Origin: Dysidea avara
Taxonomy: Eukaryota > Porifera > Demospongiae > Dictyoceratida > Dysideidae
Reading direction: 5' to 3'
Assembly: GCF_963678975.1 (NCBI RefSeq)
Contig: NC_089276.1
Coordinates: 24,721,059 to 24,785,058 of the forward strand
Length of the DNA: 64,000 nucleotides
Shown here: positions 21,715 to 31,456 of the stretch, in pieces
Position numbering within the stretch: position 1 is the first letter of the stretch
Layout of the letters: each line of letters begins with the position of its first letter
Position numbers and translations under genes: made by a program
The notes under the pieces: generated by a model
Told to the model about the DNA's origin: nothing
Database searches by the model: none
What the model saw: only the letters and a program-made list of their open reading frames with translations

Positions 21715-22420
21715 ATTTTAGCTAGAATTTTCATTTCTATTAGGTGAGGCAAGTAGACGTAGTAGTAGTGGCTTAGTGGTTAAGGTTTAGGTGTTCAGTA
21801 TCGAGGTCCCTGGTTCAAAGTCTACTAAGCTTTTTTGCAAACGTTTTATGCACTTTTTACCCCGAGGTAACTGTTCTTTAAAGTATCTCAACCCCACAAT
21901 TTACAGTTGTTTGGTTTTTGCTTTGCAACTCTGTAGCTGTTACTTCTTTGTTTTTCTTACCATCTACAGTATATACACCAAATTTCCCACTAGTAGCCAT
22001 GACAAAATCTTTTTTTATCTGAATAAACATTGTGGACGCTTATCAGATTCCTTGCAAACTTAGTATATGAATTCACCTTTGTACGTTCTTCATCTTTAAA
22101 GGTAATCAAGTTATGTGTTTGCATTTCATAACAATTTTTGCAAAGTGTGCAAAAAAGAATCTAGGCCCCCGTAGCCCCTTAAGAAGAAAAAAATCTTGTT
22201 GCCCATATCTCAGGAATGACTGGATAAATTGCATCAAATTGGCTGTGTGGCCTACCCTATCTGGCAAACAGCAAAAATGGTACTATATGCTTTTGAGGAG
22301 CTATGTATGTACATAGGCATGAAAATAGTGTTTCCTTTTTTCCTGTCAATATACACATGGTATGACGTACCAACTTCCTTTACCGCATGAAATACTATCA
22401 TGTGTCTTAATTATATGATG
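21715..22420 (+). mobile_element. tRNA-headed repeat (SINE-like), copy 1
   Basis: About 700 bp that align over most of their length with the minus strand of 29560-27858 and partly with 38900-38040. The order is: a leader with CTAGAATTTTCAT, tRNA-like head (21765-21825), TTTTTTGCAAAC...CACTTTTTACCCCG, a CTGTTCTTTAAAGTATCTCAA block, then a long body containing GCAAAGTGTGCAAAAAAGAA, CCCGTAGCCCC and GCCCATATCTC. The element is non-coding; the open frames over it are not conserved between copies. Confidence 0.75.
21765..21825 (+). repeat. tRNA-like head with A and B boxes (promoter of the SINE-like repeat)
   Basis: TGGCTTAGTGGTTAAGG matches a pol III A box, and GGTTCAAAGTC at 21812 matches a B box (GGTTCRAnyCC) with drift. 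The spacing is tRNA-like. There is no intact acceptor stem, so I read it as a SINE head and not a tRNA gene. Confidence 0.65.
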
Positions 22421-23083
22421 GCATGAAAGTGTCTGTACTGCAAGCTAGTATTTGCCTCTTTTACATCAAAACTGTTTTGCATGGTTGAGTAAAACCAATA
22501 GGTTTGACACTAGAATATGAGTTAATTACATTTTGTTAGTCTACTCCATCAATAGAAGTTCTTGTCTCATGGTAATTCCTATTTTTCACTTATATTTTTT
22601 ACATATGTTTAGTGTGTGTATTTAGAAAGTTTATCAAGATTCAAAAGGCTTGGGACTGCTTGAAGAAATTGTATCCCTTCTGTATGCATGCAAAAATACA
22701 AAAAGCTGCAGAGCAGCATTCAGTAATAGAAAATATTGCTTTGTTCTCTCCACTCTGCCACTTATGTCTGAAAGCACTTGATAGACCAAAGGAACATGTA
22801 AATTGAAAAAAGGAAGCTTGCATTGTTACCCATTATATGTTGTGGTCAGTCAGTACACAAATCTGTGTGTGGTTTTTAAAATGTTACTGGAAGCATTCCA
22901 GTTTCTTTGAAAGCACATTTGTATCTATCAAGACATCATAAGGCTGCATGCTTTTCAGCTGCTACTTTTAGCTGAAAAATGTTTTATGATCTTCACTAGA
23001 CATGCTATATCAATGTTGGCATAGATGCATTCCTCAGAGTGACATTTACAATACAGCCTTTCATATACTGACACTTTTCACAG
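22421..23083. other. Intronic-looking sequence
   Basis: It precedes the last exon of the SGT-like gene. The overlapping frames at 22612-22823 on both strands are not supported by any motif. Confidence 0.4.
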
Positions 23084-23204
23084 GCCGCAAATGCAAGAAG
23101 TAGCAGGCCAAATGCGAAGAAGCAATCCAGAGTTATTTGACCAGCTTCGAGATCATGTTCAACAGACTGGACAGCCTAACCAAGTTCCACCAAGTTCTAA
23201 ATGA
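23084..23204 (+). CDS. Last exon of an SGT/SGTA-like co-chaperone
   Basis: After a good acceptor (ACACTTTTCACAG) the frame reads PQMQEVAGQMRRSNPELFDQ, then LRDHVQQTG and a stop at 23202. SGT/SGTA proteins (small glutamine-rich TPR co-chaperones that hand tail-anchored proteins to the GET/BAG6 path in the cytosol) end with a QQNPELIEQLR-like motif, so the match in motif and position is good. The TPR and N-terminal dimer domains are not in the window, or lie in exons I cannot find. The exon enters in phase 2. Ubiquilin-type STI1 repeats share the NPEL pattern and are the main alternative. Confidence 0.6.
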
Positions 23205-23629
23205 ATGATTATGAACTTGTCCTGAAACAATGGCAAAATACTTATATTATTTTTAGTGCATATTTGAAATTGAATCTTGGGTTATTCAGTATAAAATTAA
23301 CAATGTCAGGTTTCAGAATATTGTGTTAAACAACAATATTATACTTGTATCTGTGAGCAATACACGACAAAACCATATGTTGGTGGATTCATTACAAACA
23401 GTCCTAACTCTGTATACCAGATAATTAAACTGATACCTATTCTCTATTCAAATTGATTGAAGAATTTCAATGTTTTCTTATACTAGTTGTAATGCCCACA
23501 ACATGTGTGCCCTGTTAGCTACTGAAACTATCAAATTTAGCCATATAGGTAGGTAAACAAGGTGGTATACTTTAAAATTGGTATTATTATTTTCCTTTTA
23601 GTCCTTTTAGTATGCACTATTCATGCAAA
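23205..23629. other. Gap between two convergent genes
   Basis: The SGT-like gene (+) stops at 23204 and the CXXC-Ulp1 gene (-) stops at 23630. This short space must hold both 3' UTRs. AATAAA-like signals are not obvious. Confidence 0.4.
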
Positions 23630-25323
23630 CTACATAATATGTGGCATTTGCTGAGATGGTCACATACACATTATACATGTAAGAAACTGACCTGACTAAA
23701 GTTAAATTTCTCTCCAAATGCTTTATAGCGGGCATACTAGATGGACACAAGTGTACTATGAAGCTCAAAGATTAAATTAAAGCCTACCATGCAAGCAAAA
23801 ACACAGTCTGAGCCATTGTGTTGAAAGGGTATTTTCTAAACAGCAGCATACATAAAGTTAGTCCAACTTCATGTTTACGAGTGTACTCTCTATACCTTTG
23901 CTATTTGTAAGGTAAGACTCTTAGCTGAGAAATCAAGGTAATTCCTGTGTAAACCATAAAGCGCAACACTGACATTTAATATACTACAGCACTTAAAATT
24001 ATTGCAACCAAATAATATTATAACCCACATACAGTTTTACATTATAATTATATGAAAACACAAGTACATATGTACATGGTTCAATTATAATGACTAACCA
24101 TATGTTGTGTAACATGGTGACATAACACCTGTGCTTCTAGTCATTTTCAAATCATAATAAACTATCTCCTTTTTTGTAAAATGAACTACAATAGTAGCCC
24201 AATGTACGCCAAGATGAATTGGCATAAGAAGTAGCTGTTGTGAAAAAATATCAACCTGCAAGTTATGAAAATCCACAGAACACTTAGATGAAACTGACTT
24301 TATCCATCCATCCTTTAACTCCTTCATAACCACTGATAGTGAATTTAGTATACAAGAAACACCCAACTGTGTAAACTGATGAAATTGTACAACAGGCAAT
24401 CAAGTAATTAATAGTCTAGAGGTACAAAATAATTATTATTAGCTCAGTTGGGGGGACAAAACATGGCTGTGTACCTGATCATTTAGCCAATTAAAATCTA
24501 AAAGTCTACATGTCACTTCTAGTCACTGATATGTGATGATAAGCAGAAATAATCACCTCATCTACTGGCCTATTTCTTACTCTTTCAACCTGTCAATGTA
24601 TTACTTTTACAAAAAGCATGTAGAGCAACAAGTACACAGAAACTACTGCTTGTTATGTATAATAATTGTACTGGTTGTACATTATTGCTAAGTGTATACT
24701 AATGCATACAAGTACATACAGTAAACCATACCAAAGATGAGAACAAAATATCTGTACTAATGCTACTTGTTCCACAGTGTGTAGCATGAGAACCTAACGA
24801 TACACATTTGGTCAAAGATATATAATATTGGCTATACTCACTTTGACTTGGTTGCAGTCTCTTCTGCAGAATTTTGCACTTGCAAAACTCACACTTCTGT
24901 TTCCGTTTCCCCTTTCCACCAAACTTTGGCTTATCCAAACACATTCTGCAGTGTCCACAGTCACTCGTTCTTGTACATGCTTGACATGTCCTACATCTGT
25001 ACTTCCTTTGACCACTTTCAGTTTCTGTGTAACACAATTAGTATGAATAATTTACTATCCATACATACTGTGGTAACAAGTTCACTTTGATGGTGAAACA
25101 CTGTTAATTTTGGTTAATTCCTTCTGTATAAAATAACATAGTAAAGTACACAATTTGCAATATTAGAAGTACACCTTGGGAGTTAAGCTCTGTATACACA
25201 CATAAACCGTAGTATAAACCACCAATCCATCGAAGCCATTAGCAGCTTACCTCGCTTAAGAATGGCAGTTGCCATCATTAATTTTGCCACTACATCTGGA
25301 CTAACTTGTCTTGGAAACTTTAA
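23630..25323 (-). CDS. CXXC zinc finger + Ulp1/SENP-type protease gene, 3' part in at least eight exons
   Basis: Exons read on the minus strand: 25323-25251 ([14 protein letters not shown]), 25024-24842 (CXXC finger: [31 protein letters not shown]), 24518-24475 (ends FNWLNDQ), 24415-24299 (ends [11 protein letters not shown]), 24255-24129 ([12 protein letters not shown] with the catalytic His, then VYYD with the catalytic Asp), 23835-23788 (QHNGSDC with the catalytic Gln and Cys), 23736-23692 ([13 protein letters not shown]) and 23650-23630 (QMPHIM, stop). Phases agree through the first five and the last three exons; one intron is only 43 bp. Between 24129 and 23835 a further exon is needed; 23944-23896 fits downstream but not upstream. 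WLNDQ, GxHW, YYD and NGSDC in order identify a C48 (Ulp1/SENP) peptidase; the KFGG CXXC finger binds unmethylated CpG in known proteins. The Gly that normally follows the catalytic Cys is absent. The gene's 5' part is not found: satellite begins at its first exon. A domesticated or active transposon protein is possible. Confidence 0.75.
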
Positions 25324-26220
25324 CTTTTAAAAATACTTCCAGATGGTGAGCAACCTAGATTGTTGCTGTATATAAATAAACACAAAGAACAAATTAATCT
25401 ACAAATCATTTCAGAGTTGTTCACCCTTTAGAAAGCTACGGACTGGTCATTCACTGTATGCTCTAATGGAGATAATATGTAGTTAAATTTTTTTAAATAC
25501 TTTCAGATATGGTAAACAACTTATTGTTGCTGTATATAAATAAACACAGAACAAAGTAATGTATGCTCTAATAGAGATGATATGTCGTGTTACAGTTTGT
25601 TTTTTTTTTTCAAATACTTCCAGATGGTGAACAAGTTAGATTGTTGCTGTATACAATTAAACACAAAGAACAAAGTAATCCACAAATGATTTCAGAGTTG
25701 TTCACCCTTTTGAAATCTTTTGACTGGTCATTCACTGTATGCTCTAATAGAGATAATATATACAGTTAAACTTTTTTTATAAATACTTTCAGATGATGAG
25801 CAAGTTAGATTGTTGCTGTATATAAATCAACACAAAGAATAATGTAATCCACAAATGATTTCAGAGTTGTTCACCCTTTAGAAAGCTTCACACTGGTCAT
25901 TCACTGTATCCTGTAATAGAGATGATATTTAGAGTTAAATTTTTAAAAATACTTTCAGATGGTGAAGAACTTAGATTACTACTTTATATAATTAAACACA
26001 TACAACAGAGTAATCCACAAATGATTTCAGAGTTGTTCACCCTTTTGAAAGCTTCTAACTGGTCATTCACTGTATGCTCAAATAGAAAAGATATGAAGAG
26101 TTAAACTTTTAAAAATACTTCCAGATGGTGAACAAGTTAGATTTTTGCTGTATGCAATTAAACACAAAGAATAAAGTAATCCACAAATGATTTCAGAGAC
26201 TTTCAGATGGAAAACAACTT
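25324..26220 (+). repeat. Satellite array of about 165-bp units, block 1 (plus orientation)
   Basis: Units run ...CAGATGGTGAACAA.TTAGATTGTTGCTGTATA, AAACACAAAGAACAAAGTAATC, CACAAATGATTTCAGAGTTG, TTCACCCTTTAGAAAGCTTC, GGTCATTCACTGTATGCTC, TAATAGAGATGATATGTAG. The marker TCACTGTATG recurs at intervals of 165-169 bases. The first unit touches the first visible exon of the CXXC-Ulp1 gene. Confidence 0.9.
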
Positions 26221-26227
26221 ACATTGT

Positions 26228-26535
26228 GAAGAATAACTCATTGAACAAAAAGGTGCTACTAAAAAGTCCAGAAAATGGGAAAAAAGTCATTAAACAAAAA
26301 GTTGCTACCAAAAAGTCCAGAAAATATGAAAAATAACTCATTAAACAAAAGGTGCTACCAAAAAGTCTAGAAAATATGAAGAATAACTCATTAAACAAAA
26401 AGGTGCTACTAAAAAGTCCAGAAAATGTGAAAAATAAGTCATTAAACAAAATGGTGCTACCAAAAGTCCAGGAAATGTGAAAAAAGTGATTATACACAAA
26501 GGTGCTACCAAAAAGTCCAGTAAATGTAAACAAAA
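26228..26535. repeat. About six tandem copies of a 50-bp unit
   Basis: The unit is roughly TTAAACAAAAAGGTGCTACC-AAAAGTCCAGAAAATGTG-AAAAATAAC. It ends with a TCACTAATGGGTGC tail at 26540, which also ends the related block at 27675-27825. The minus-strand open frames (Phe/Leu-rich) follow from the period. Confidence 0.85.
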
Positions 26536-26545
26536 ATATGTCACT

Positions 26546-27045
26546 AATGGGTGCTATTTCACCTCAAATCCCGATTGCCCCACAGCTACACACGGACTTG
26601 GTCATAGATGCAGGGGACGGCCGGTGGGGCACCACATGGCCCACACGCGGACTTGGTCATCGGCTTTGCTAGTGACTTGGCCAAGCTAACCTACGAGAAG
26701 AAAGCTGTTAGGATAAGGGAGGAAACTGGCTGCTCCTGGTCTGGGGGATTGGGCCCCTGATGCCAGCACCACCCCCATGGTTTCCCAAGCGGTCTCCTTC
26801 AACCACTCTGGTCCATCAGTTAGGCACTGATGGAGTAGTATTTTATGTGCTATATTTAAATACATCACATTTGAAATTTTGTTCACCACTGAGGATCTGT
26901 ACCCTGGAGCTCCAGGTGAGCAGCCCAATGCAGCAACCATTGAACAATCTGGCCCACAATTATAATGCACAACAATTAGTATAATATTTCTATCCTACGT
27001 GCTCTGTACATGTGTGTTATATTAAAGACTGAGACATTAATTTTT
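26546..27045. other. Unique segment, no gene called
   Basis: Short frames on both strands at 26686-26984 carry no motif. GC content is higher than the surroundings around 26580-26800. Confidence 0.4.
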
Positions 27046-27672
27046 GCATTGTACTAAAGGAATAAATAAATACCTTTATTTAAATGCTAAACAATTATTA
27101 GTGTGAAGTATCAACAAGTCAAGAAGAAAAGAATCGCACTTATATACCTTTGGGGATTTAGTGTATTTATTGCAGTACTATTACAGTATACTCTGCATGG
27201 TACTACTGTATGTGTAGATAATTTATTTTAAATACTTGATGCTGAACAAATGATAACTATTTGTGTGGACTAGTAACATTTTAAGGATAGTGAGGAAGGA
27301 CTAAAATAGTGGATTAGAAATGTGCAATGGTGCCATGGAATGGTATAACTCTAGCTTGCTGTATAATTCTTTGATTATATATACCACATTCTTATTTACA
27401 ATTTCTTTAAAAATAGTAATTAAACAAACATTGTACTAAAGGGATACATAAATAACTTTTTTTAATACTAAACAATTATAATTATTAGTGTTTAACATAA
27501 CATTTCATAATTACTATTAACATTTCAAGGATACTGTCGTACCGAGGAAGGACTAAAGTAGTGGATTCGAAATGACAATTGTGCCATGCAACAGTAGAAC
27601 TCTAGCTTGCTGTATAATTCTTTGATTATATATACCACATTCTTACTTACAATTTCTTTTTTTTTTTTAATT
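27046..27672. repeat. Imperfect tandem duplication, units of about 380 and 245 bp
   Basis: CATTGTACTAAAGG..ATA.ATAAATA starts both copies (27046, 27428). Both contain CGAGGAAGGACTAAARTAGTGG or a close form, and both end with TAGCTTGCTGTATAATTCTT...CACATTCTTA.TTACAATTTCTTT. The second copy lacks the middle. Confidence 0.8.
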
Positions 27673-27857
27673 AATGTTAATTAAACAAAAGGTGCTACCA
27701 AAAAGTCCAGAAAACATTTAAAAAAAGATTGATTAAACCAAAAGGTGCTACCAAAAAGTCCAGAAAATGTGAATAATAACTCATTAAACAAAAAGGTGCT
27801 ACCAAAAAGTCCAGAAATTGTAAACAAAAAAATATCACTAATGGGTGCCATTACACA
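27673..27857. repeat. Second block of the 50-bp repeat
   Basis: Three and a half units like those at 26228-26535, with the same terminal CACTAATGGGTGCCAT, so the two blocks are copies of one element end. Confidence 0.85.
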
Positions 27858-27995
27858 TTGGGAAGTTCCTATATCAAGACACACGGTAGTGTGTAGTGCG
27901 GCCAAGAAAGCCGGCGACCACACCGTGAGTATATTTACAGGAAGAAAGAAAACAGCTTTTTCACGCATGCATAGCTCCATGGCCTCTTCTCCAAA

Positions 27996-28872
27996 GCAGG
28001 GGCGGATCCAGGGGGGGAGGGGGGGCTTTGGGGGCTGAAGCCCCCCCCCCTTCATATTTAGGCTTTACTTGTTCAATATACTGAGTATTATAATGAAATT
28101 TTGTCTTGGCATAATTATATGATCACCAATAATGCAAATACTCATAAAACCACCTTATAAACATCTTTCCAAGGTATTATCAGTCGATTTATGCTAAAGT
28201 TTATGCAATAAGGACCCGGATCAGCATTGGAGGTGTACAAGATCGAGATACTCTAATAGAGCAGTCAGCTAACTACTCTAATAGAACATTCACTGGAAAC
28301 ATGTAGTTGGTTCTGTTATGCAAATCTGTCTGCACCTATACATACAATAAAGTGTATTGGTCTGTTTAAAGGGCTTCATTCATCTACCTGTGTAGTTAAT
28401 ATGTATGGTAATACTCAATTCAGGTACACAAATTCCATTGAAAATGCTCTCAGACTCAATCTTGTATCGTTCAAATTTCAAAATTTTCCACTTTCAACAT
28501 TATTATTTTAACATGCACTTATTCACTGTTGTGCAATTGTGAGAGGGGTGCATCATGTACTTGATTGTCTGTACCTACCCAAACTTTTCCATTAACAAAA
28601 TGCTTCAGAGAGCCATACCTATAATCTAAATGCAGTGTATAAAATATCTACAGGCAGAAAATATTATGAATTTTATGTGGAAATGTCCCCGAATTGCAGT
28701 ATTTTAGGATATATTTTTCAAAATTTTCCTGGGGGGGCATGCCCCCAGACCCCCCTAGTTCCAGCATGCAAAGCATGCTGGGAAGTGTGCTTTGCACACC
28801 TCTATACCCAAGAGATAAGTACCTTGAGTTAGCCCCCCCCCCCCTTTTATAAATCCTAGATCTGCCCCTGCA
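27996..28872. mobile_element. hAT-like non-autonomous element, TIR CAGGGGCGGATCCAG
   Basis: The left GCAGGGGCGGATCCAGG and right CCTAGATCTGCCCCTGC are inverted, with G-rich and C-rich runs inside each end (27999-28050, 28832-28846). Imperfect 8-base repeats CCAAAGCA / GCAAAGCA flank it. The uninterrupted copies 1 and 3 of the host repeat confirm the insertion. It contains the block GATCGAGATACTCTAATAGAGCAGTC near 28240 but no transposase. Confidence 0.75.
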
Positions 28873-29451
28873 AAGCACACTGTTTTTGCATTATAGCTGT
28901 CCCCCAGGTAGGGTACGCCACACAGCAAATTAGATTAAATTCGCAACAGCCATTTGCGAGATATGGGCGTCCAAAATTTCGTTTTAATTTCTTCGTTTTT
29001 TTGTTCTTATGCCGTACGGGGGGCTACGGGGGCTTCGATTTCTTTTCGCACACTTTGCAAAAATTGCTATAAAATGCAAACGTGTAACTCGATTGCCTCG
29101 ATCTTTGGCACAAATTAAGAACGTGTAACGGTGGATTCACGTACCAAGTTTGTTGTAAGTCTGAGTAGTATTCAAGGAGTTATGGACGTTTATTCACGTA
29201 AAAACAGATCAAACTTCTGTCACGGCTACAGGGTAAACCAAGCATAGAAATAACTTGAAAATTGGTGTGTAGATAGGCTGATCATCGTAGCAGTGCCTTT
29301 TGATAGTTTTGAATAGCAATAGAGTTACAGCGACAAAGTTATAAAGCAAAAACTAAGCAAGTGTAAAATCGCGGGATCAAGATACTCTAATAAAGCAGTC
29401 ACCACGGGGTAAAAAAGGTGTGCAAAAAATGTCGAAAAAAAACAACTTACC

Positions 29452-29516
29452 AGAGTTCGAACCAGGGACCTCCATACCTAACACCTGCATCCTTAACCAC
29501 TGAACCACTGCTACCT
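29452..29516 (-). repeat. tRNA-like head with A and B boxes
   Basis: The minus strand reads GGTAGCAGTGGTTCAGTGGTTAAGG (A box region), then GGTTCGAACTC (B box, better conserved than in copy 1). Confidence 0.7.
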
Positions 29517-29560
29517 TGACTGATCACCTCACTTAATTTCTGCTTAATATATGAAATTTC

Positions 29561-29870
29561 TAGTTGAAATCTGTTTATAGTGAAACGTTTGTAATTTCAT
29601 AGATCTACCAATAGAAGTTCTAGACTGTTCTAGAACATTCTATGTATGTTCTATTAGAAGTCCTCAAAAAAATGTGCACTCTATTAGAGTATTACAATAA
29701 TATTATCAAATATTAAATTAAATCATGCAATGAAATACATTTATAAGACTGTCTTCAATAATCATCATTGTATCTACATAGAAAAGAAGAAATGTGAGTA
29801 AAGACAAACCTCAAAGTCAGCCATAGGCTGGATTTGGGCCTTGTAAAGTACAAAAAGGAGTGAAATCCAA
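29561..29870. other. Flank of the foldback element
   Basis: 29780-29870 resembles 42290-42383 (AGTCNCAAAGT..CCATAGGC.GG.TTTGGG), so the foldback family extends outward on this side. The rest is AT-rich without features. Confidence 0.45.
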
Positions 29871-30130
29871 ACAAAAACAGCCAAGCTGTGAAAAAAATGG
29901 TGCAGCCTTAAAAAGCCTGGGTGAAAAAAGTTGTGAAATCAAAGGTGGCGGCCAAGAAATGGCTGCAATGATGTTAATGCTAAAAATTTTAATAATGGCT
30001 GTGTGCATTGTTAAAATTTATTAGCATTAACATCATTGCAGCCATTTCTTGGCCGCCACCTTTGATTTCACAACTTCTTTCACCCAGACTTTTTAAGGCC
30101 GCACCATTTTTTTCACAGCTTGGCTGTTTG
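29871..30130. mobile_element. Foldback element, copy 1
   Basis: AAACAGCCAAGCTGTGAAAAAAATGGTGC...GGTGGCGGCCAAGAAATGGCTGCAATGATG is mirrored around 30000, with arms of about 115 bases. A second copy with the same arms lies at 42384-42704. Confidence 0.85.
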
Positions 30131-30139
30131 TGTGTGGAT

Positions 30140-31205
30140 ACAATAAACACAAAGAACAAAGTAATCCACAAATGATTTCAGAGCTGTTCACCCTGTATGC
30201 TCTAATGGATATAATATGTATTGAATTTTTTTTTAAATAATTTCAAATGATGAACAACTTAGATTGTGGCTGTATATAAAGAATAAAACGTAATCCACAA
30301 ATAATTTCAGAGTTGTTCACCTTTTCAAATGCTTCGGAATGGTCATTCACTGTATGCTCTAAGAGAGAATATGTACTGCTAAATTTTGTTAAATACTTTC
30401 AGATGATGAACAACTTAGATTGTTGCTGTATATAAATCAACACAAAGAATAAAGTAATCCACAAATGATTTCAGAGTTGTTCACCCTTTAGAAAGCTTCA
30501 CACTGGTCATTCACTGTATGCTGTAATAGAGATAATATTTAGAGTTAAATTCTTAAAAATACTTTCAGATGGTGAAGAACTTAGATTACTACTTTATATA
30601 ATTAAACACATACAACAGAGTAATCCACAAATGATTTCAGAGTTGTTCACCCTTTAGAAAGCTTCTGACTGGTCTTTCACTGTATGCTCTAATAGAAATG
30701 ATTATAGTATTAAACTTTTTAAAACACTTCCAGATGGTAAACAATTTAGTTTGTTGCTGTATATAAATAAACACAAAGAACAAAGTAATCCACAATTGAT
30801 TTCAGAGTTGCTCACCCTTTAGAAATCTTCGGACTGGTCATTCACTATATGCTGTAATAGAGATAATATTTAGAGTTTAATTTTTAAAAATACTTCCAGA
30901 TGGTGAACAACTTAGATTACTGCTTGATATAATTAAACACATACAACAGAGTAATCCATAAATGATTTCAGAGTTGTTCACCCTTTAGAAAGCTTCTGAC
31001 TGGTCTTTCACTGTATGCTCTAATAAAAATTATATGTAGTGTTAAACTGTTTAAAATACTTCCAGATGGTGAACAAGTTAGATTTTTGCTGTATACAAGT
31101 AAACACGAACAACAAACTAATCCACAAACTTAATAATTTCAGAGCAATTCACCCTTTAGAAAGCTTCGTACTGCTCATTAACTGTATACTCTAATATAGA
31201 TAATA
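30140..31205 (+). repeat. Satellite array, block 2 (plus orientation)
   Basis: Six or so units of the same family as 25324-26220. It ends where the TA-target element begins at 31206 and resumes after it. Confidence 0.9.
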
Positions 31206-31456
31206 TGTGACCGGATTTGCGAAAAGGTACCTTTTTCACACACGAAATTTGACCCATTTTTTGAACTTTGAAGCTTCATAATGTTTTGATCATTTCATAT
31301 AATTGCCTTAAACTTTCCGTGAGTGTAGCTACGATATTTGGCTGCATTTCGAAACTGAGAGCAAGTTAATCAGTGTAAGGAGTCAAGTATTACATCATTT
31401 TGTTTGCTGGTATGTAAAATGTGTGGAAAAGGTACCTTTTTGCAAATCCGGTCACA
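31206..31456. mobile_element. TGTGACCGGAT family, copy 2 (251 bp)
   Basis: TGTGACCGGATTTGCGAAAAGGTACCTTTTTCACACA is mirrored at the right end. The host satellite reads GATAATATGTAG elsewhere and GATAATA [element] TATGTAG here, so a TA duplication is shown directly. Confidence 0.9.

Larger units (their letters stand above)
27858..29560 (-). mobile_element. tRNA-headed repeat (SINE-like), copy 2, split by a hAT-like MITE
   Basis: On the minus strand the head is at 29516-29452 and the body continues through 29440-28873. After the insertion 27996-28872 the tail follows (27995-27858), ending ACCGTGTGTCTTGATAT. Copy 1 (21715-22420) has the same order without the interruption. The block GACTGCTTTATTAGAGTATCTTGATCC lies just behind the head. 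Confidence 0.75.

Noticed and set aside
21765-21825. Functional tRNA gene
   Set aside because: A and B boxes are present, but no acceptor-stem pairing or anticodon arm can be formed, and the unit recurs at the head of a dispersed repeat.
24542-24595. Alternative minus-strand exon ([11 protein letters not shown]) between the CXXC and WLNDQ exons
   Set aside because: Attractive acceptor and donor, but its only open phase does not fit the phase-1 end of the CXXC exon.
24699-25090. Plus-strand frames over the CXXC exon
   Set aside because: Antisense shadows; the minus strand has the zinc-finger motif and valid splice sites.
25324-26220. CRISPR-like array
   Set aside because: Units are full-length diverged tandem repeats with no alternation of identical repeats and unique spacers, in eukaryotic sequence.
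26219-26544. Phe-rich repetitive open frames
   Set aside because: Produced by the 50-bp tandem repeat; frame is not maintained between blocks.
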